The notes beneath the pieces are model-generated. The model did not search any database, was not told the origin of the DNA, and was given only the letters and a program-made list of their open reading frames with translations. A DNA stretch of 64,000 nt. Origin: Neckera pumila (Eukaryota; Streptophyta; Bryopsida; Hypnales; Neckeraceae). Made by a program: the position numbers and the translations under genes. The stretch is taken from contig OZ018408.1 of assembly GCA_963969595.1 (NCBI GenBank), positions 15,063,823 to 15,127,822 of the forward strand. Reading direction: 5' to 3'. This document shows, piece by piece, positions 13,157 through 28,783 of the stretch (position 1 is its first letter; every line of letters starts with the position of its first letter).

Positions 13157-13768
13157 TATTTCTATTTTGTCTTCCTACTTCAGTGTTTCCCTTTATTCAA
13201 ACTTATTAAATTCTAAAGAGTTAATTCTTTAAATTAGTTTTCATTTGTTCATTTATTCAAAATTAGCAAAAGTAGTACATTTAAGCTTTTGCATGTCCAT
13301 AATGAGGGCCTTATATAGTGAAACCAATACTTTAGTCACATGGCATTGATACAATGGTTTACTTTGTATTTAATTTCTTCTCTACAATTCCTAGGATTGA
13401 ATTATTTACCATTGTTAGATTAGAAAAAGCTCTTTGGAAGATTAGTTATCGCATTTCCAAATTAGTCTATATCATTTTTTTTTGCACTCATTTGTATTGA
13501 ATGGTAGAAGTGGTGTTCTAAGCAAAATGAATCTAATTCATGAATCTAGTGCAAATGAATCTAATTACCGAACTAGATATAGAATATAGTGCAAAATGAA
13601 TCTAGTTTCTGTAGATGCAAAAAAACATATCTCATGCCCAATTTGGACAATTTTTCCAAAAGTTATTGGCCTCCAAAGTTTGCAGCCAGTTACCGCAGAT
13701 TCGTCTGATTCGTCCGTGAACAGTAAAATTCTGTCTGATATGACAACTGTGGTTCCAAGGTACATCTA
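13157..13768. other. AT-rich intergenic DNA, nothing assigned
   Basis: Contains short direct repeats of AAATGAATCTAATT around 13520-13605. No gene could be supported. Confidence 0.35.
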
Positions 13769-15703
13769 AATTCAACAACCTTTTTCCCATCAAAAACCAC
13801 TCAAAAGTGCCATACATTAGAAAAAATTTCAGCCCACGGGAGGGCCATTCCAAGTTGACATGCCATGCTATTTCATGCATGGCCTATCAACTTGGAAAAG
13901 TGCCCTTAGTGAGCAGTTAGAGTGTATGTGTAGTTAGATTTTGCAGACTTTTTTTTTTTTTATTAATTAATTTTTTACTCGCGAACACAAGAAACATTTG
14001 CAAGGTCCCCTGTAGGCACTATAATGGAAATCCCCTCCGAGAATTTGTTTTTTTTGCCTTCTTTTCAGTACACAGGGAATGTAGTTCTCACAATGAAATG
14101 TGAGAAAGGGAATTTTGTGTATTTTTAAGGGGGAAATTTGTGCATTTTTCAGTGATGTCTCCACCTCCAAATCTACTGAATTTGTGAAATTTAATATTTC
14201 AAAATGTAGATTTATGCCCCCAAAATCTAAGTTTACTGTAGATTTTAGCTTGTATAATCAATACAATTCATAGGTTTTGAAAGCTGAAATCCAACAAAAA
14301 TGTAGACTATAAATTTCCAATCTCATTGATATGTACATTTCAAAATTTGTACATATCAGATTTGCACATTTCAAAATTTCTTAGATTTCTAAATTGTACA
14401 AAGTCTAGAAAAGTTAGATTATTGTGAAATCAATGAAATTCATTGCTTTGGAGATTACATGACAACTTACAAGTCTTATGTGTCCAACCTCACGGTACCT
14501 TTGACAATTGATATGGGACAATTGGATCTTCAAAAATCTACCAAATTTTAGGTGGAAACAACATTGACATGTAAGATGTATACAAAGTCTACCAATTTGA
14601 ATTGTACACAGGGAATTTGGAGAGAATTTATAAAACTAGTTGTAAAGAAAAGTCATGATTTTCTCATGCGTAGGAATTCTTTGAAGATTCCTCCATGGTG
14701 ACAATAGAACACAGGGAAACATGAAAACTACAAGAAACCTGCAGGGAAAAGCTACAGAATCTCCAAATGAGTCAGAGGGAATTCTAAGAAAGTCCGTTGT
14801 GGAATTTAGATTGTTGCGCCACTATCACAGTAGAAATTGCTGCGCAGAAATAGGGCAAAAAATAAATTTTCAGCCCCCAAAACTACTATTTCAGGGTCCT
14901 TCAAAGGACTATAGAGCAGCTTTTGGGAGGCCTCAAATTTTCTCTAATGAATTCTATTGCAAAGAGCAAAAAACTTTATCAAATGCTAATATTTTTGCAT
15001 ATCAAACCGTACAATCTTGTACAAAACTAATATAATAGTATGGGGGAGGATTTTAGAAACTTTCACCATGTAGATTGCATGATTTTTGCATTTGAAGTGA
15101 AGAAAGCGGATATGGAGCACTTTCCTTGACTAGCTTATTTGACCTTGAATCTTCTTAACTTAATATTTTTGCACTAAACATTTAAAATAAAATAAAATTA
15201 TGTTGAAGATTTGAATTGAAGTCTAAGAAAAAAATTCCAAAAAAAAATACTTGATTTTCATCCCTTGAAAAAGTATTATGTAGAAGTTGGCATGAAATTG
15301 AAGAAAAAAATAAATCATTAATAGCTCTAAGATGGAATTGAAACACACTAATTTGTCAACAGTGAGATTATTCTAACAAGCACACTTAACCCTATGAAAC
15401 TTTATTTTTGAAAATTGTAGTTCAAAAACAAATCCAATACGTTGTTTTCTCAAGAAGTTTTTGTGATTGCCTACAAAACATAAAGCTCCATAACTTTCAC
15501 ATCAATAATCCAAATAGAATGAATCAAAGCTTTGATTCTATGAGAGAATTTTTTTTTAATTTATTTCAAGTTTTTGTGAATTTTTTTGATGCTTGGTCTC
15601 CTTCACATTGAGCTTCTTGTGGCATAACTTTTGTTCTTGAGGATGAATTGAGATAAAAATTATGTTTGAATAAGTGGTCATACGCCTGTCCTTTCATGGT
15701 TAA
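13769..15703 (+). mobile_element. TTAA-alpha-related element split by an F2 element
   Basis: The left remnant (to 13814) matches the alpha opening block CCTTTTTCCCATCAAAAACC...CACTCAAAA. The sequence resumes at 14950 with the expected next block TTCTATTGCAAAGAG and runs to a TTAA at 15700-15703. The left terminus is decayed. The right terminus (GTGGTCATACGCCTGTCCTTT) resembles the right end of family G instead of alpha, so this copy looks recombinant. Confidence 0.6.
13815..14949. mobile_element. Family F2 element, copy a, nested in a TTAA element
   Basis: Starts CATTAGAAAAAATTTCAGCCC and ends with inverted GGGAGGCCTCAAATTTTCTCTAATG. Next to the left end are AACTTGGAAAAGTGCCCTTAGTGAGCAGTTAG-like sequences shared with the other F2 copies. 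Long F2 variants like this one have an AT-rich filler between conserved ends. The surrounding alpha sequence continues on both sides, so the insertion is younger than its host. Confidence 0.7.
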
Positions 15704-17571
15704 CACCTGAAGTCGCAACAGTTGAGATGCTGGAACTACAATGCACTCAGCAGTGCGGGCGGTCACTGCGGTGCATGGTTCCTAGCTGCGTCTAATAAGG
15801 AACCTATAGTATGATGGAACTTGGAAGAGCTTCCCAAATTTCCGTATTCCATCTGTTATTAGCAATTCAAGACCTCAGGAAATACCTTCAGTTGACTCTC
15901 AAATTAATTGCGGCACTGCCTTTACAGCTTGATGACGTTGACTGTCCTCCTAGGGCAAAGACCACCTGACCACATTCACCTTCACTTCCAAGCTAGCTCA
16001 AATTTTTCCCCCAGAAAAGTCTTTGATAAGTCAGTATATGACTGCACACATGTATTCTCTAGAAGCTGCGGAATTAGGGAGTCGGCTTTCTCACAGGTGA
16101 GTACCTCTCCACAGTATATAGTATCAATACAACACGACAAAAGTTCTCCAAGGACGGATGTTCAGAAAATTGACAACTCCGCAGCTGAAAACGAGTGAGA
16201 AATGAATCCCAGCAGACAAAAGCTAGAGTCAGAACAAAACCCAAGGCCCTGCATTTCAATTGGGGATAGATACTATCGATCTCCGATATGCTGGCAGATT
16301 AATATTTGCTCTGTCTGTTCACATTCTGCAAAAGGCTTGAAGTACTGAGTACTCCAGTAGACCTACTAGCATTGAAGATGAAAACGCGTGACTGAAGTGC
16401 GCAATACTATTTGCTTCTTCGGAACAGGACGGTTACGTTTTTAAAGTTTCCGTGTTATTTCGCAGTGTCCTCTGTCAATGCGATCACATCCTGTACCCTT
16501 CCTTTGATTGTGTCGATCGCCCTCTTTTCACGTGGGGGGGTTGGTGATCGATTCAACTTACTGATTCAGGCACCAAATAGCCTCAAGTACTGTACAAGTG
16601 ACCCTCGTGCAGGGATCTTTATCAAGTTGAAGAAGGGAAGCCTTGTCTTGCGGACACTATCCCCAGTCGATCGACTGATCATTGAGGAAATGATCAAATG
16701 CGCCCTGTTGTCAAAGAATATGACAAGGACACCGCATCGACACCCACGTGAATATTCAGCAGCAGGAGGGGCGGAAGTTAACATGCCTGACTTCCAGCGT
16801 TCCACCCACCCGAATCATTGGCCAGAATCCCAACCAAGACCCTTCTTCAGCAACCTCGAGTACCCTTGCGCAAGTCTACTGTAAGATATTCAGGCCTCAC
16901 TGTTTCCAAGTTGAAAGGTTCCTGGTTGGCACTTTGATAAAGCACTTTGGGTAACTTCATTCAGGACTGACGGAGGTACACTCAATCAGGCAGGGGGCTA
17001 AGCACTTACTGATTGGGTAAGTTATTAATCCTGGGGTAGAAAAATGAACTGATGGGCACCGACCCTGGCTGGACGGAGAGCCTGCGTGCGCGTCATGCCG
17101 GTTACCGACGAGGGAGTATGTTCTCACTCGAGCCATTCGGGTCGGGCTAGTAGTGACACACTAAACTAGCCATTTAACTATTGTAGTCACTAAACCAGGG
17201 GGTGACCGACGTTATACTAGGGGGTCCTGTAGGGCTGAACCAGTCCAGGCTCCAGGGGGTGAGGAATTTCGGGATTCACCCCAAAGGTGTCATTTGACTA
17301 CACATTTTGAGGGGTGATAATACAAGGCCGTCCAACTCTCAAGGCCCTTCAATGTTGACGTTTTTTTGTTTCGAAATGGGTCTTGATGTCTGTTGCTTTG
17401 AGCTTCTACTGTAGGGCTGATCTGTAGCTTGTGGACCATAACTTACTGCCAGGCTTGGCCGGGAATCCCCATCCCCATTACCGGCACTATGCCCCTTTAG
17501 TTTGTTCTACCTTCCTGTATTTCGGCAGAAGGAAATAAATTCATTTGCAGCAAGTCTGCGAGGGAGGGATC
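15704..17571. other. GC-richer island without an identified gene
   Basis: Base composition rises compared with the flanks and splice-like signals appear, for example a pyrimidine-rich acceptor ending CCCCCAG near 16016 and a GTGAGT donor near 16098. The interval between them can be read without stops in two frames. I could not assemble a phase-consistent gene. A C/G-rich stretch at 17040-17480 has no recognised identity. Confidence 0.35.
16570..16884 (+). CDS. Possible 3'-terminal exon of an unidentified gene
   Basis: After an acceptor-like TTACTGATTCAG the frame stays open for 104 codons to a TAA at 16882-16884, and it extends upstream without a stop to about 16411. The peptide contains IFIKLKKGSLVLRTL and SPVDRLIIEEMIKCALL, which have a natural-looking composition, followed by a proline- and serine-rich tail. 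I do not recognise a family. The neighbouring candidate exon (about 16017-16097) can be joined in phase in one reading but gives an unconvincing protein. It could equally be a chance frame in GC-richer DNA or a decayed gene fragment. Confidence 0.25.
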   Translation, partial: APNSLKYCTSDPRAGIFIKLKKGSLVLRTLSPVDRLIIEEMIKCALLSKNMTRTPHRHPREYSAAGGAEVNMPDFQRSTHPNHWPESQPRPFFSNLEYPCASLL

Positions 17572-17729
17572 TTTATTTTTTTTATTTTTTTGAACAAATG
17601 GGAAACCCATTGCATTAGAAAAAACCACCAAGTACACATTAGAGAAAATTTCAAGCCTTTGGAGGGCTGCTCCACAGTCCTCCCAGGTACCTTGAAATTT
17701 ACTTTTTTTTTTATCAAAAATTTGTTTTC

Positions 17730-18558
17730 GGGTGAATGCAAGAAACACTTGTACTATTGTATGTCTCACCTTCAAATCAAAAGTTGTTGTGTGGTATAAG
17801 TTTTTGGGAAATGATGCAAACAACTTGAAACTCATATCAAAGTTGGATGTACACGTCTCCAACTCGCTGCATTTTTTTGGAATTTTTCAAAATTAATTGT
17901 GGAGGAGAAAGCAAATTTCAAAAAATATCACAAATTCAGTTTTGGAGGTTTCTAGTACTATAGAGGACCCGTTCTGAAGTCATTGAAGTTGTAACTTGGC
18001 ATGCTTGTTTGTATAAATGCCTTCCAACTTCTCAGGCGAGGGATTTTGAAAATATTGCTTCTAGTGCCATCTGGAAGGCCCTAAAGTGTGATGACTTCAG
18101 TTGTAATTTCTGAGAAACTCAGAAAACAAATTTAGTTTCTGATTGTGCGGATGCCCTCTTGAATGACTTAGAAGAAATGGCCATGTTTTTACTTAATCTT
18201 TTTAAGTCATTAAATATTTATGAAAAATGAAAAAACAGAATTGCCATTTTTTACAAATTATAGTAGTATGTGGCTGGAAGTAGTACTCCAGCATAGTAAG
18301 TAGCGGTGCATAATACTGGTGGAGGCCCACTTCGGATGGAAATTGCCCAAAAGTCGAGGCGGTCAAATTGTCAGTCGTCTTTGTAAATGAATGAGAAGCA
18401 AACACGTGCCGCCCATGCATTGCATCTAACATTAAATCAACGGTCCTGATTTCCTCTGCTGTAACGTTCCTAGTACTCGCAGTACTCGTAGTATATGTAG
18501 TATTGGAAGAGAAAAAACCCAAAACGCAACAAATAGTACAAGTATTTCTTGCATCCAT
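17730..18558 (+). mobile_element. Family C element, copy 3, nested in F2
   Basis: Left end GGTGAATGCAAGAAACACTT, right end inverted AGTATTTCTTGCATCCATC. At 829 bp it matches the length of the 12.3-kb copy. The internal ATAGTACAAG block next to the right end is shared. Sits entirely inside the F2 element, hence younger than it. Confidence 0.65.
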
Positions 18559-18643
18559 CTTTTCCCCCTATTTCCATGCATCAATTTCTATTGTAACAAT
18601 GGCACAAGAACTGAAATTTGCAAATAAAAAATTAAATAATTTA

Positions 18644-18887
<244 letters not shown>

Positions 18888-20455
18888 CTTAAGAAAAAAA
18901 TTAAAAATTAAAAATTAAAAAAAAAATCTGTAAAATTTGATTGCTTTGACAAGTAGTCAGCCACTCTAACTGCTCACCACAGCAGTTAGTTGGAGTGACA
19001 GACCAAGCTTTTTAATAGCCTGGTTTGTCACTCCGGAACAGCCCTCCGGAGGGCTGATATTTCTTCTAATGAAAACGGCCAAGCCAAAAGGCTGAACAAT
19101 GAAGAAAGAAAGAGCTAAAAAGAAAGCAAGTGACAAAAAAGAAAAAGCCTAAGCAAATAAACAAGGGAGGGGGCCCTCTTTATTCCAACTAATCTGATTG
19201 CCAACACAAACGGCAAGCACCGGGGACTGAGCCCAAATTAGGTCAAACTTAAGTCAAATGGAAGCCGATTGATGTTGTTGAAGTTAGGCATCACTATGAG
19301 CTTTAAGGAACGCAGCCCGCCCTGAGTCAAGTAATGAGTTCTAAAGGGTCTGATGAACAAAGTTCAGAGGTCAATGGGTTTGTGAGAACACCTTGTTATT
19401 GCGAGCAATCCATAATAGCCACATGGAAGAGCCTCAAAGGAGAGACCAAATGATTTTGATACTATGGAACCTTCGAGGGATTGTCGATCCAAAGATGCAT
19501 TGAGTTGGGCTAAAGCGGGAATGTGGACCCATTACTGGTTGGGCTCTATATATATGGTGGATTATAGACTGCGCATACTCCCATATTACTTAGGCTCTTG
19601 GACACTCATAAAAATGTATGTATGGGAGTTTTATCCATATCTGTCGAGCACCAGTTGCATCTGATGTCAATACCAGAATTGATACGTGCTCGCCAAGAGT
19701 AGACAGCAACAGCGTTGTGAAATACTAACCACATGAAGGTTGCTTCCTTCTGGGAACGAATTTTGTGCCAAACTTTTTTCCAATCAGGTGAAAAAGAAGA
19801 GGGGGAAAAGGGGGTCTTTAGAGCAGCTCTAGTGCCACACTTGAATCAGCCCAAGAATGGCTCTAACGGGGCTTCTAACGTCCTTCTAAAAATAATTGGT
19901 CCCCAATGCAGGCGCTCTAGTCAACTACATTTTCCAGAGGCAAATAAGAGGCCTTGCTCGGCATTTTGACACAGTTTGCTAAGCCCGTAATGTCACATAG
20001 AAGCTCAAATTCTCTGACACATCCAAAAAGTCTGAACAACATCCAAAGTGCTCGCATTGGAAAAGTACAAGAGATTTTGTTGAAAATTCAAAAGTAAATT
20101 TTTGGTGTTGGTGTGCTAGGCCGTAGCACGTCATTGCATTGGGGGCAATGCAAGTTGAATTAGGCTCGGCATGCTTCCAATCCCTGCATGTGGCCCAGGC
20201 TTGCCAATTCATGGTGCCCTATGTAGAGACTGCATTGGGCTTGCTCTTAACCCCAAAAGGACGGGCAATCACCATGGAAATCATCCTTTGGTTACAGTGG
20301 GAATCATTTGCTTCAAAAAAAACAAATAGTATTTATTGGAGGGCGTTTGTTTCCACACAAAATTTCAAAGATGAACTTGTGCACTTCTATCCTATATAGA
20401 AGGATCCTTTGTCAACCATAGGACACTTAGTGTCTGTGGAGAAATTCTAGGATTA

Positions 20456-20456
<1 letters not shown>

Positions 20457-20492
<36 letters not shown>
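20457..20492. repeat. (CA)n microsatellite
   Basis: A pure CA run of about 18 units at the border of a family-G copy. Confidence 0.95.
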
Positions 20493-20494
<2 letters not shown>

Positions 20495-20499
20495 TGAAA

Positions 20500-21060
20500 G
20501 CTTGTGACCATCGGCAGTTAAACTTGAAAGTCCTTCACTTTGTATCCTCTATTTTTTTGCTGGTTATGAATCAAGTTTTGTGGATTTATTTTTCAAAGAT
20601 GAAATCACATGTCTAATATTTGTCATAAAATTTTCAAATCTTTTTGAAAAAATTTCAAATTATCATAAATTTATGAAGAAAAATAAAGAAAATTCATATC
20701 AAATTTAATGCATTATATTTGTTGAGTCAAAATCTAAAATTTTGCAACAAACTTGACAAATCTTGAGTATTTGAACTGTTTTTCTTTAAAAAATCTAAAA
20801 TTTTCAAAATAGATAGTACAAAATGTTGTGGTATCAAAAAACTTCATATAACACTCTATAATTTGAAAATTTTCAAGTGCAATTGAAGATGAACTTCAAA
20901 AGTTTCATCTTGTTATTTTTGCTCAAAAGCAAAAAAAATTGTTTAGAATGTCAAAATCAAGTTCTAAGGGAAAAAAGTTCAATGTACTAAAATTTTATAT
21001 AGTGTTCCATTTTTTAATAAACTACCCCATATAAAATTAAGAAAACAACTAAAATATCTT
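20500..21060 (-). mobile_element. Family G repeat, reverse copy
   Basis: The minus strand carries ACATGTGATTTCATCTTTG, then AAATAAAT and ...GATGGTCACAAGC. These match the right-hand parts of the copies ending at 32893 and 46845 (ATGATTTCATTTCTG, AAAATAAAT, GTGGTCATG). The left boundary is approximate. Confidence 0.45.
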
Positions 21061-21292
21061 AAATTTAACTCAGTGATGTGGGTATAGCCACATAGCATCA
21101 ACAAAGTTGCACATAAAAAATTGGATGAAAATCATCCATTCTACAAAGCCTATTTGACCATGATTATTAAAGTTGCATACAAAATGTTCTCAGCGTCCTT
21201 CAGGATTAACTCTTCATCAATGCATGCCAAAGACTACTATGAGTTCGTATGAAGGTGATTAATTAAGAAGCCCATGCGTAACTGACTACTAA

Positions 21293-21635
21293 GAGCATCT
21301 CCTACAACCCTCCAAATAGCTAGGCTCCTTTAATCCAGATCCATCTAATGTAGAGGGGATGGCCACTTGTATCCCCAATAGTGCAACTCCCTAAAATATA
21401 CTTCCAACCAATCACAAGTCATAGAACTTGCAAAAGCAATAAGTACGCTATCATTTATTATGATGACTTGTTAATCCCAAGAGAGTATATAGCGTATAGA
21501 GGGGTTAGTGACCCCTTCAAATATGGCCTTATTTGAAGGGGAAAGTGAAATATACTGTGAAAACGCTAAGTTTGATTGCTTATCATCCAAACAATTGGAG
21601 GGGAGGGGTTCTTTGGAGGGGTGCAGGAGATGCTC
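21293..21635. mobile_element. PIF/Harbinger-like (Tourist-type) MITE
   Basis: Termini GAGCATCTCCTACAACCCTC and inverted GGGTGCAGGAGATGCTC, flanked by a 3-bp TAA on each side (21290-21292 and 21636-21638). A TWA duplication with GAGCATCTCC termini is known from PIF/Harbinger-derived plant MITEs. It is 343 bp and non-coding. Confidence 0.8.
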
Positions 21636-21638
21636 TAA

Positions 21639-22589
21639 GCAACAAATGAACGCCCCTATCACATTCGGAATCCACCTCCTAGTACAACCAAAAGTTGAAG
21701 TTGGAGACCATGTCTAAATATCCTGTAACATCGAAATTGATCTGCCAGAAAATACAATCCGCTACTGCAGCTGGCGAGCTGCGACAGTGTTTCTGGAACT
21801 CTGGAAGTATTCAATTCAAAACGAGGGGTCCAGGTCCTGGGCTCTATACCGTGTTGCTTGGATTACGTTTATTTTTAGCTAGTCCCACGGGCTCGTGAAA
21901 GCCAGACAGTATCCCATTGGCTTCTTCCAGAGTTCCAGGGCCTAATCGCCTGGTATACTGAACGTCCATGCAAAGGTGCCGTCTCAAAACTTATGCAGTA
22001 CGTTTGACTATATATCTAACTTGAGTTTGCAACAGAATACGCTCGTACAGTTCCCTGGTATGGCGTCGGTTGTATTTCAGGTGAGTGGCGACGACTGAAA
22101 GATGCCTCTCTCCAAAGAGGCATGCACCTCTTTTGGTATTGACGGTGGAGCTTGCTGCTCATCAGCGGACCCAATTCGTCAACAGCAGACAGGAACACTT
22201 GCTCACTCACTCTCCCCCCTTGGCTTGTTTGGACGTAATTACGTAACTTACGTCCCGTGTTGATCGATTTGTGAAACGTCACGAAGCAAAAACATTTCTG
22301 CCAATCAGATATGCTCGTGTGCATGCATGGATGGACAGCGAAGAAACAAACAAAACAGAGAGAAGGTGACGCAAGTGACATTGGTGGGGTGCCATCATCT
22401 CACTTGCCCAAGCCAGGAAGGGGTCGTCACCACCTCCAGTGAAGGCAACCACGAAAAAAAGGTTGCCAACAATAATTTGGAGAAAAGGCAACACGAGCAA
22501 GCTGCTGGGACCCTCTTTTGCTCCCCCTTTCCTTGAGGTAGAATCCTCGTGCTGTCTGTCCAGATTGCAGACTGCGAATCCAAGGGCTC
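21639..22589. other. GC-richer intergenic stretch, nothing assigned
   Basis: Several overlapping short open frames occur on both strands (22016-22640), but none shows a recognisable domain or a consistent splice structure. I do not call a gene. Confidence 0.35.
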
Positions 22590-22930
22590 TTTGCATCTGT
22601 TCACAGATTGTTATCCTTCATTCACACTTATTACACTAATTTTCGACATTCGACCCAAAGTGGCAACTAAAGGAAATTATCTTTTTGTTTCTAACTTCCA
22701 AGTGGGGTGATACAATTGACAACATACAACTGTATCTTTGGATACTCCAAATCCAATGCATGACTCTTTGCATCAAAGATCGCTACCCTTTTTACTCACT
22801 TATTACACTGATTCTCGAGTTGCATGGCACAGGAAGCAAAGTGGCACCAAAAGTAAACTACCTTTTTGTTCCTAACTTCCAAGTTTAACGATATAAGTTC
22901 CAACTACACTCGTACACGTACGCGTGATTC
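22590..22930 (+). repeat. Imperfect tandem duplication, unit about 175 bp
   Basis: Two units start TTTGCATC (22592 and 22768). They share CACTTATTACACT, AAAGTGGCAMC and CTTTTTGTTYCTAACTTCCAAG, in the same order and spacing. Confidence 0.7.
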
Positions 22931-23056
22931 GGCATTTACAATTCGGTATAGTGCTATAAGAAAGGAGGGTCGAATTTTAAGCTTCAAGACTAAAAGTCTT
23001 CAAATGCTGCTGCAGTACTGCCCCCTCCCTTCCCTGCCCTAAATTCGTGGTCTCAG

Positions 23057-23300
23057 GATTGGAATTTTTTTTTTTTTTTACACAAATGAAACGGACTGAT
23101 TTCATTGCGAAAATAAAAAAATAGGATTGGAACTTCAATCGGGTGGTTTACAAGAGTTGATAGTCGGTTTACTAGACTTGTGCTAATCCAAGGCCGACAG
23201 CCGACATAGCTGGCCAGACTGACAGGCTCATAGGCTGCCCTTAATTGCGCTGCCCAGAACCCAAGAATTCCAGACTGCCCGGCCCGCCCTTTCCCTCTTT
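23057..23300 (-). mobile_element. LINE 3' tail, short fragment
   Basis: On the minus strand GCAATGAAATCAGTCCGTTTCATTTG forms a small stem-loop (ATGAAA with TTTCAT) followed by TGT and a run of As. This is the same tail arrangement as the other LINE copies. The upstream limit is uncertain. Confidence 0.5.
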
Positions 23301-23686
23301 CCATTAAATATTTCAGTCTCTGGGAGGCTGCGCCAGGCTCCCCCTTCAAGTGCCAGACGGGCAGCCTGGCTTGACAGCAAAGGCACCGACACCTCTGTTC
23401 AACTGGAATATACCCTCCACCAACTCCTTGGATTTTAATGATGTTTTTCAAATGGCGGGCTCTCAAGACAGCTTCTTCTCTTCCATTACTGTACAGTACT
23501 GTACTGTACTTGCTCTTGCTAGAAATTATTTACTGCAGAGCTGAGCTAGGACAGGCTGCAAAAGATGCATGCTTCTTAACTTACCTCCTTGATGGTAATG
23601 AACTGTACACTGTCACAACTCACAACCATATCTTCTGCTTGTGTACCAGGCAATTTCTAATTTTCCTAATTTTTAATTTTTTTGAT

Positions 23687-23790
23687 TTTTGATTTTTTAA
23701 ACACAAATGAAACGGAATTTCATTGCAATAAAAAAAATACAAGACCACCAGCCGCAACCAGGCAAAAATTTCCACAGCTTTGCTAAGCTA
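23687..23790 (-). mobile_element. LINE 3' tail, short fragment
   Basis: The minus strand has AATGAAATTCCGTTTCATT then TGTGTTTAAAAAA, nearly identical in design to the tail at 23.06 kb. Only the 3' end is present. Confidence 0.5.
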
Positions 23791-24239
23791 GGAGGCTGTA
23801 AAACGGAGCGGGCATTAAAGTGGTACATGACTCAGAGGTACATTTTGCTTTCTTCAATGTACCACTTATGCACATTTAGGAGGTGGTCCATTTTGATGAC
23901 CATAAATGACTACTTTTTTCCAACTTCAAAAATTTGTAACTAATTCCACAAAGGTTCAAAAAATATGAAAGAACTTGGGTTAGATTTCAATTCCACTTGT
24001 CTTTCAAGGAAAATTGACTGAAAAATGTTTCAAGATGTTTCACCTCTCCAAAATTCAGTTTCAGCACTTAGATGCTCCATTTCTGGACCTCCTACCTTAC
24101 TCTCTGTGCACCCTCGTGCACTCCAATCAATTTGATTGACACAAACATCAGGAACATCACTCAGGCTCTCGATTTCTGTTACCAGGGTTCTTGTGAATGA
24201 TTAAAGGTGGGCAAAAGGTGCGCAAAAACCATGCTATTA

Positions 24240-25115
24240 GGGCCACTTCACACTCCGGTCGTCCGTAGGGAATCCATCGGTTTCCACCAATCAGATTTCG
24301 GGAACCCGGAAGTTTGGTCTCTCGAGCTTTCACACTAAGCAGCACAGTCCACAGTCCAGTCGCCTTCAAATCTACCGACATGGCAGGAAAATGCTTACAT
24401 GGCAGAAAACTTTGACGGACTCTCAAGGAGAGTTTGGGTCCTGCAAAAAATAATAAATAACAAATAACAAATGGAAGGGCAGCCCAACAATAACAAAAAC
24501 AAAAAATTGCAAAAATAGCCTTCCTAAGAGCCGACTAGATCTTAGCGGTGAGATCTTGTCAGTTTCTGGGAAAAACTTGACAGACTCTCAAGGAGAGTTT
24601 GTTATTTGCTATTTGTTATTTATCGCCATTGGGGTTTGAAACCTAGTCTGTACTATGACAATGGAAAGTCTTTGCATTGAATGAACCTACTTCCCTTTGC
24701 ATTCTAGGATGCCTCCTTCTTATTTCAATGCCACCCTCTTATTCCATTTATACCCTTCATTTACCTTGTTTGATGATGAGAACATATGCTGTGATTTTTT
24801 TTCTAAGGCCGTTTATGACTTCTTTCTCATGTTTTTTTAGCTTTTGCTTGGAAAAACTATCACATGAGTGAAGCTTCATAGGAAATTTCAGAAATTGGAT
24901 GGACTAATGTGGAGAGAGAAGGATAGAACTCGAACAAATGGTATAGGTTTGGACTTTGGGCTTGGCCTTTGGAGGCTTCACACTATGGACGGCCAAAGGC
25001 TCTAATTCCTACATCTTATTGCCTATTTATTGCTCATTTCTTTGGACTTTGAACAAAGTTTGGCCACTCAATCCCACAGCCACTTGACTTCGACGGCCAT
25101 AGTGTGTAGAGGCCC
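24240..25115. mobile_element. PIF/Harbinger-like non-autonomous element
   Basis: Termini GGGCCACTTCACACTCCGG and inverted ...AGTGTGTAGAGGCCC, flanked by TTA on both sides (24237-24239 and 25116-25118). GGGCC termini with a TWA duplication fit PIF/Harbinger. Inside, a roughly 28-bp block centred on the palindrome CTCTCAAGGAGAG occurs twice (about 24406-24435 and 24571-24602), and ATAAATAACAAATAACAAAT at 24450 is partly mirrored near 24605. No transposase frame. Confidence 0.7.
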
Positions 25116-25118
25116 TTA

Positions 25119-27851
<2,733 letters not shown>

Positions 27852-28783
27852 TTCACCCCTAAAGGTTTTTGACTATGTTTTCAACAAAAACGATCCAAAT
27901 TGCCATTTCTAGTACAAGTGCTAAATTTTTTTTAAAATAACATTTTTGGACACACAAAACAATAGGATCTTGTAGTGCGTTGGTTTGAAAAGATGTGGAA
28001 AAGAATTCAAAATTTTTCATTGTGTAGATTGCAATATATTAGTGTTTGATTTGAAAAAAATCCTTTTTCTGGCCTTGCAAAAGATCAGACACTTGCACTT
28101 TACAAGGTCACATTTGTATGAAGAAATGTCCAAAATGGTGGTTGTTATTTGAATTCATTCTTCAAGGCAAGTTGGCTACATGCTTGAAATTGTTTATATC
28201 ATTTGGAATTGTACAATATGTAGAAAAATATAGTAAGTAGAAAGAAATAGAAATGATTCAAAACACTAAATTGTTTTGAATTTAATTATGAAATTGAAAA
28301 ATTCCAATCCCAATGGTGGCAATGTTGTAATAATCAATCTACACCAATGGTTTTAATTTTTTTTCAAAAATGATGGAAATTGAGTTAAATAAAGAACTTT
28401 AAAGTTTATTTTAGAGTAGAGATTCCATAACTACCCGCAAACTAAAACTCCTCATCATTTTCATCTCATTAATCAAAATGGAATAATTCAAAGCTTTTTA
28501 TGCATATAGTAATCTAGAAAACGAATTTGAATTTGATTTTTTTTTTAAAGTGATTTTTTAAGAATTTTTTGAGCTACCCCATTGAGCAATGAAAATCACA
28601 TATTGTACAATAACTTTTTAACCATGTAGTCAAAAGTTATGAAAATTGTTGGGCCTTAAAGCTACTCCTTGGGCAAATCTTGTGTGAACATTTTAAAAAA
28701 AAATAATAAAAAGTTCGTTCATAGTGAGCTGCCCCAAAACGCTATATTTCCAAAAAAGCATGTTTAGTGCTTTCGAGGGTAAG
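27852..28783 (-). mobile_element. TTAA-beta element with decayed termini
   Basis: Left end TTCACCCCTAAAGG and right end TTTCGAGGGTAAG are mutated versions of TTAACCCCTAAAGG and its inverse. Length 932 bp and interior blocks match the intact beta copy at 9783-10707 in the same orientation. This is an older copy. Confidence 0.75.
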
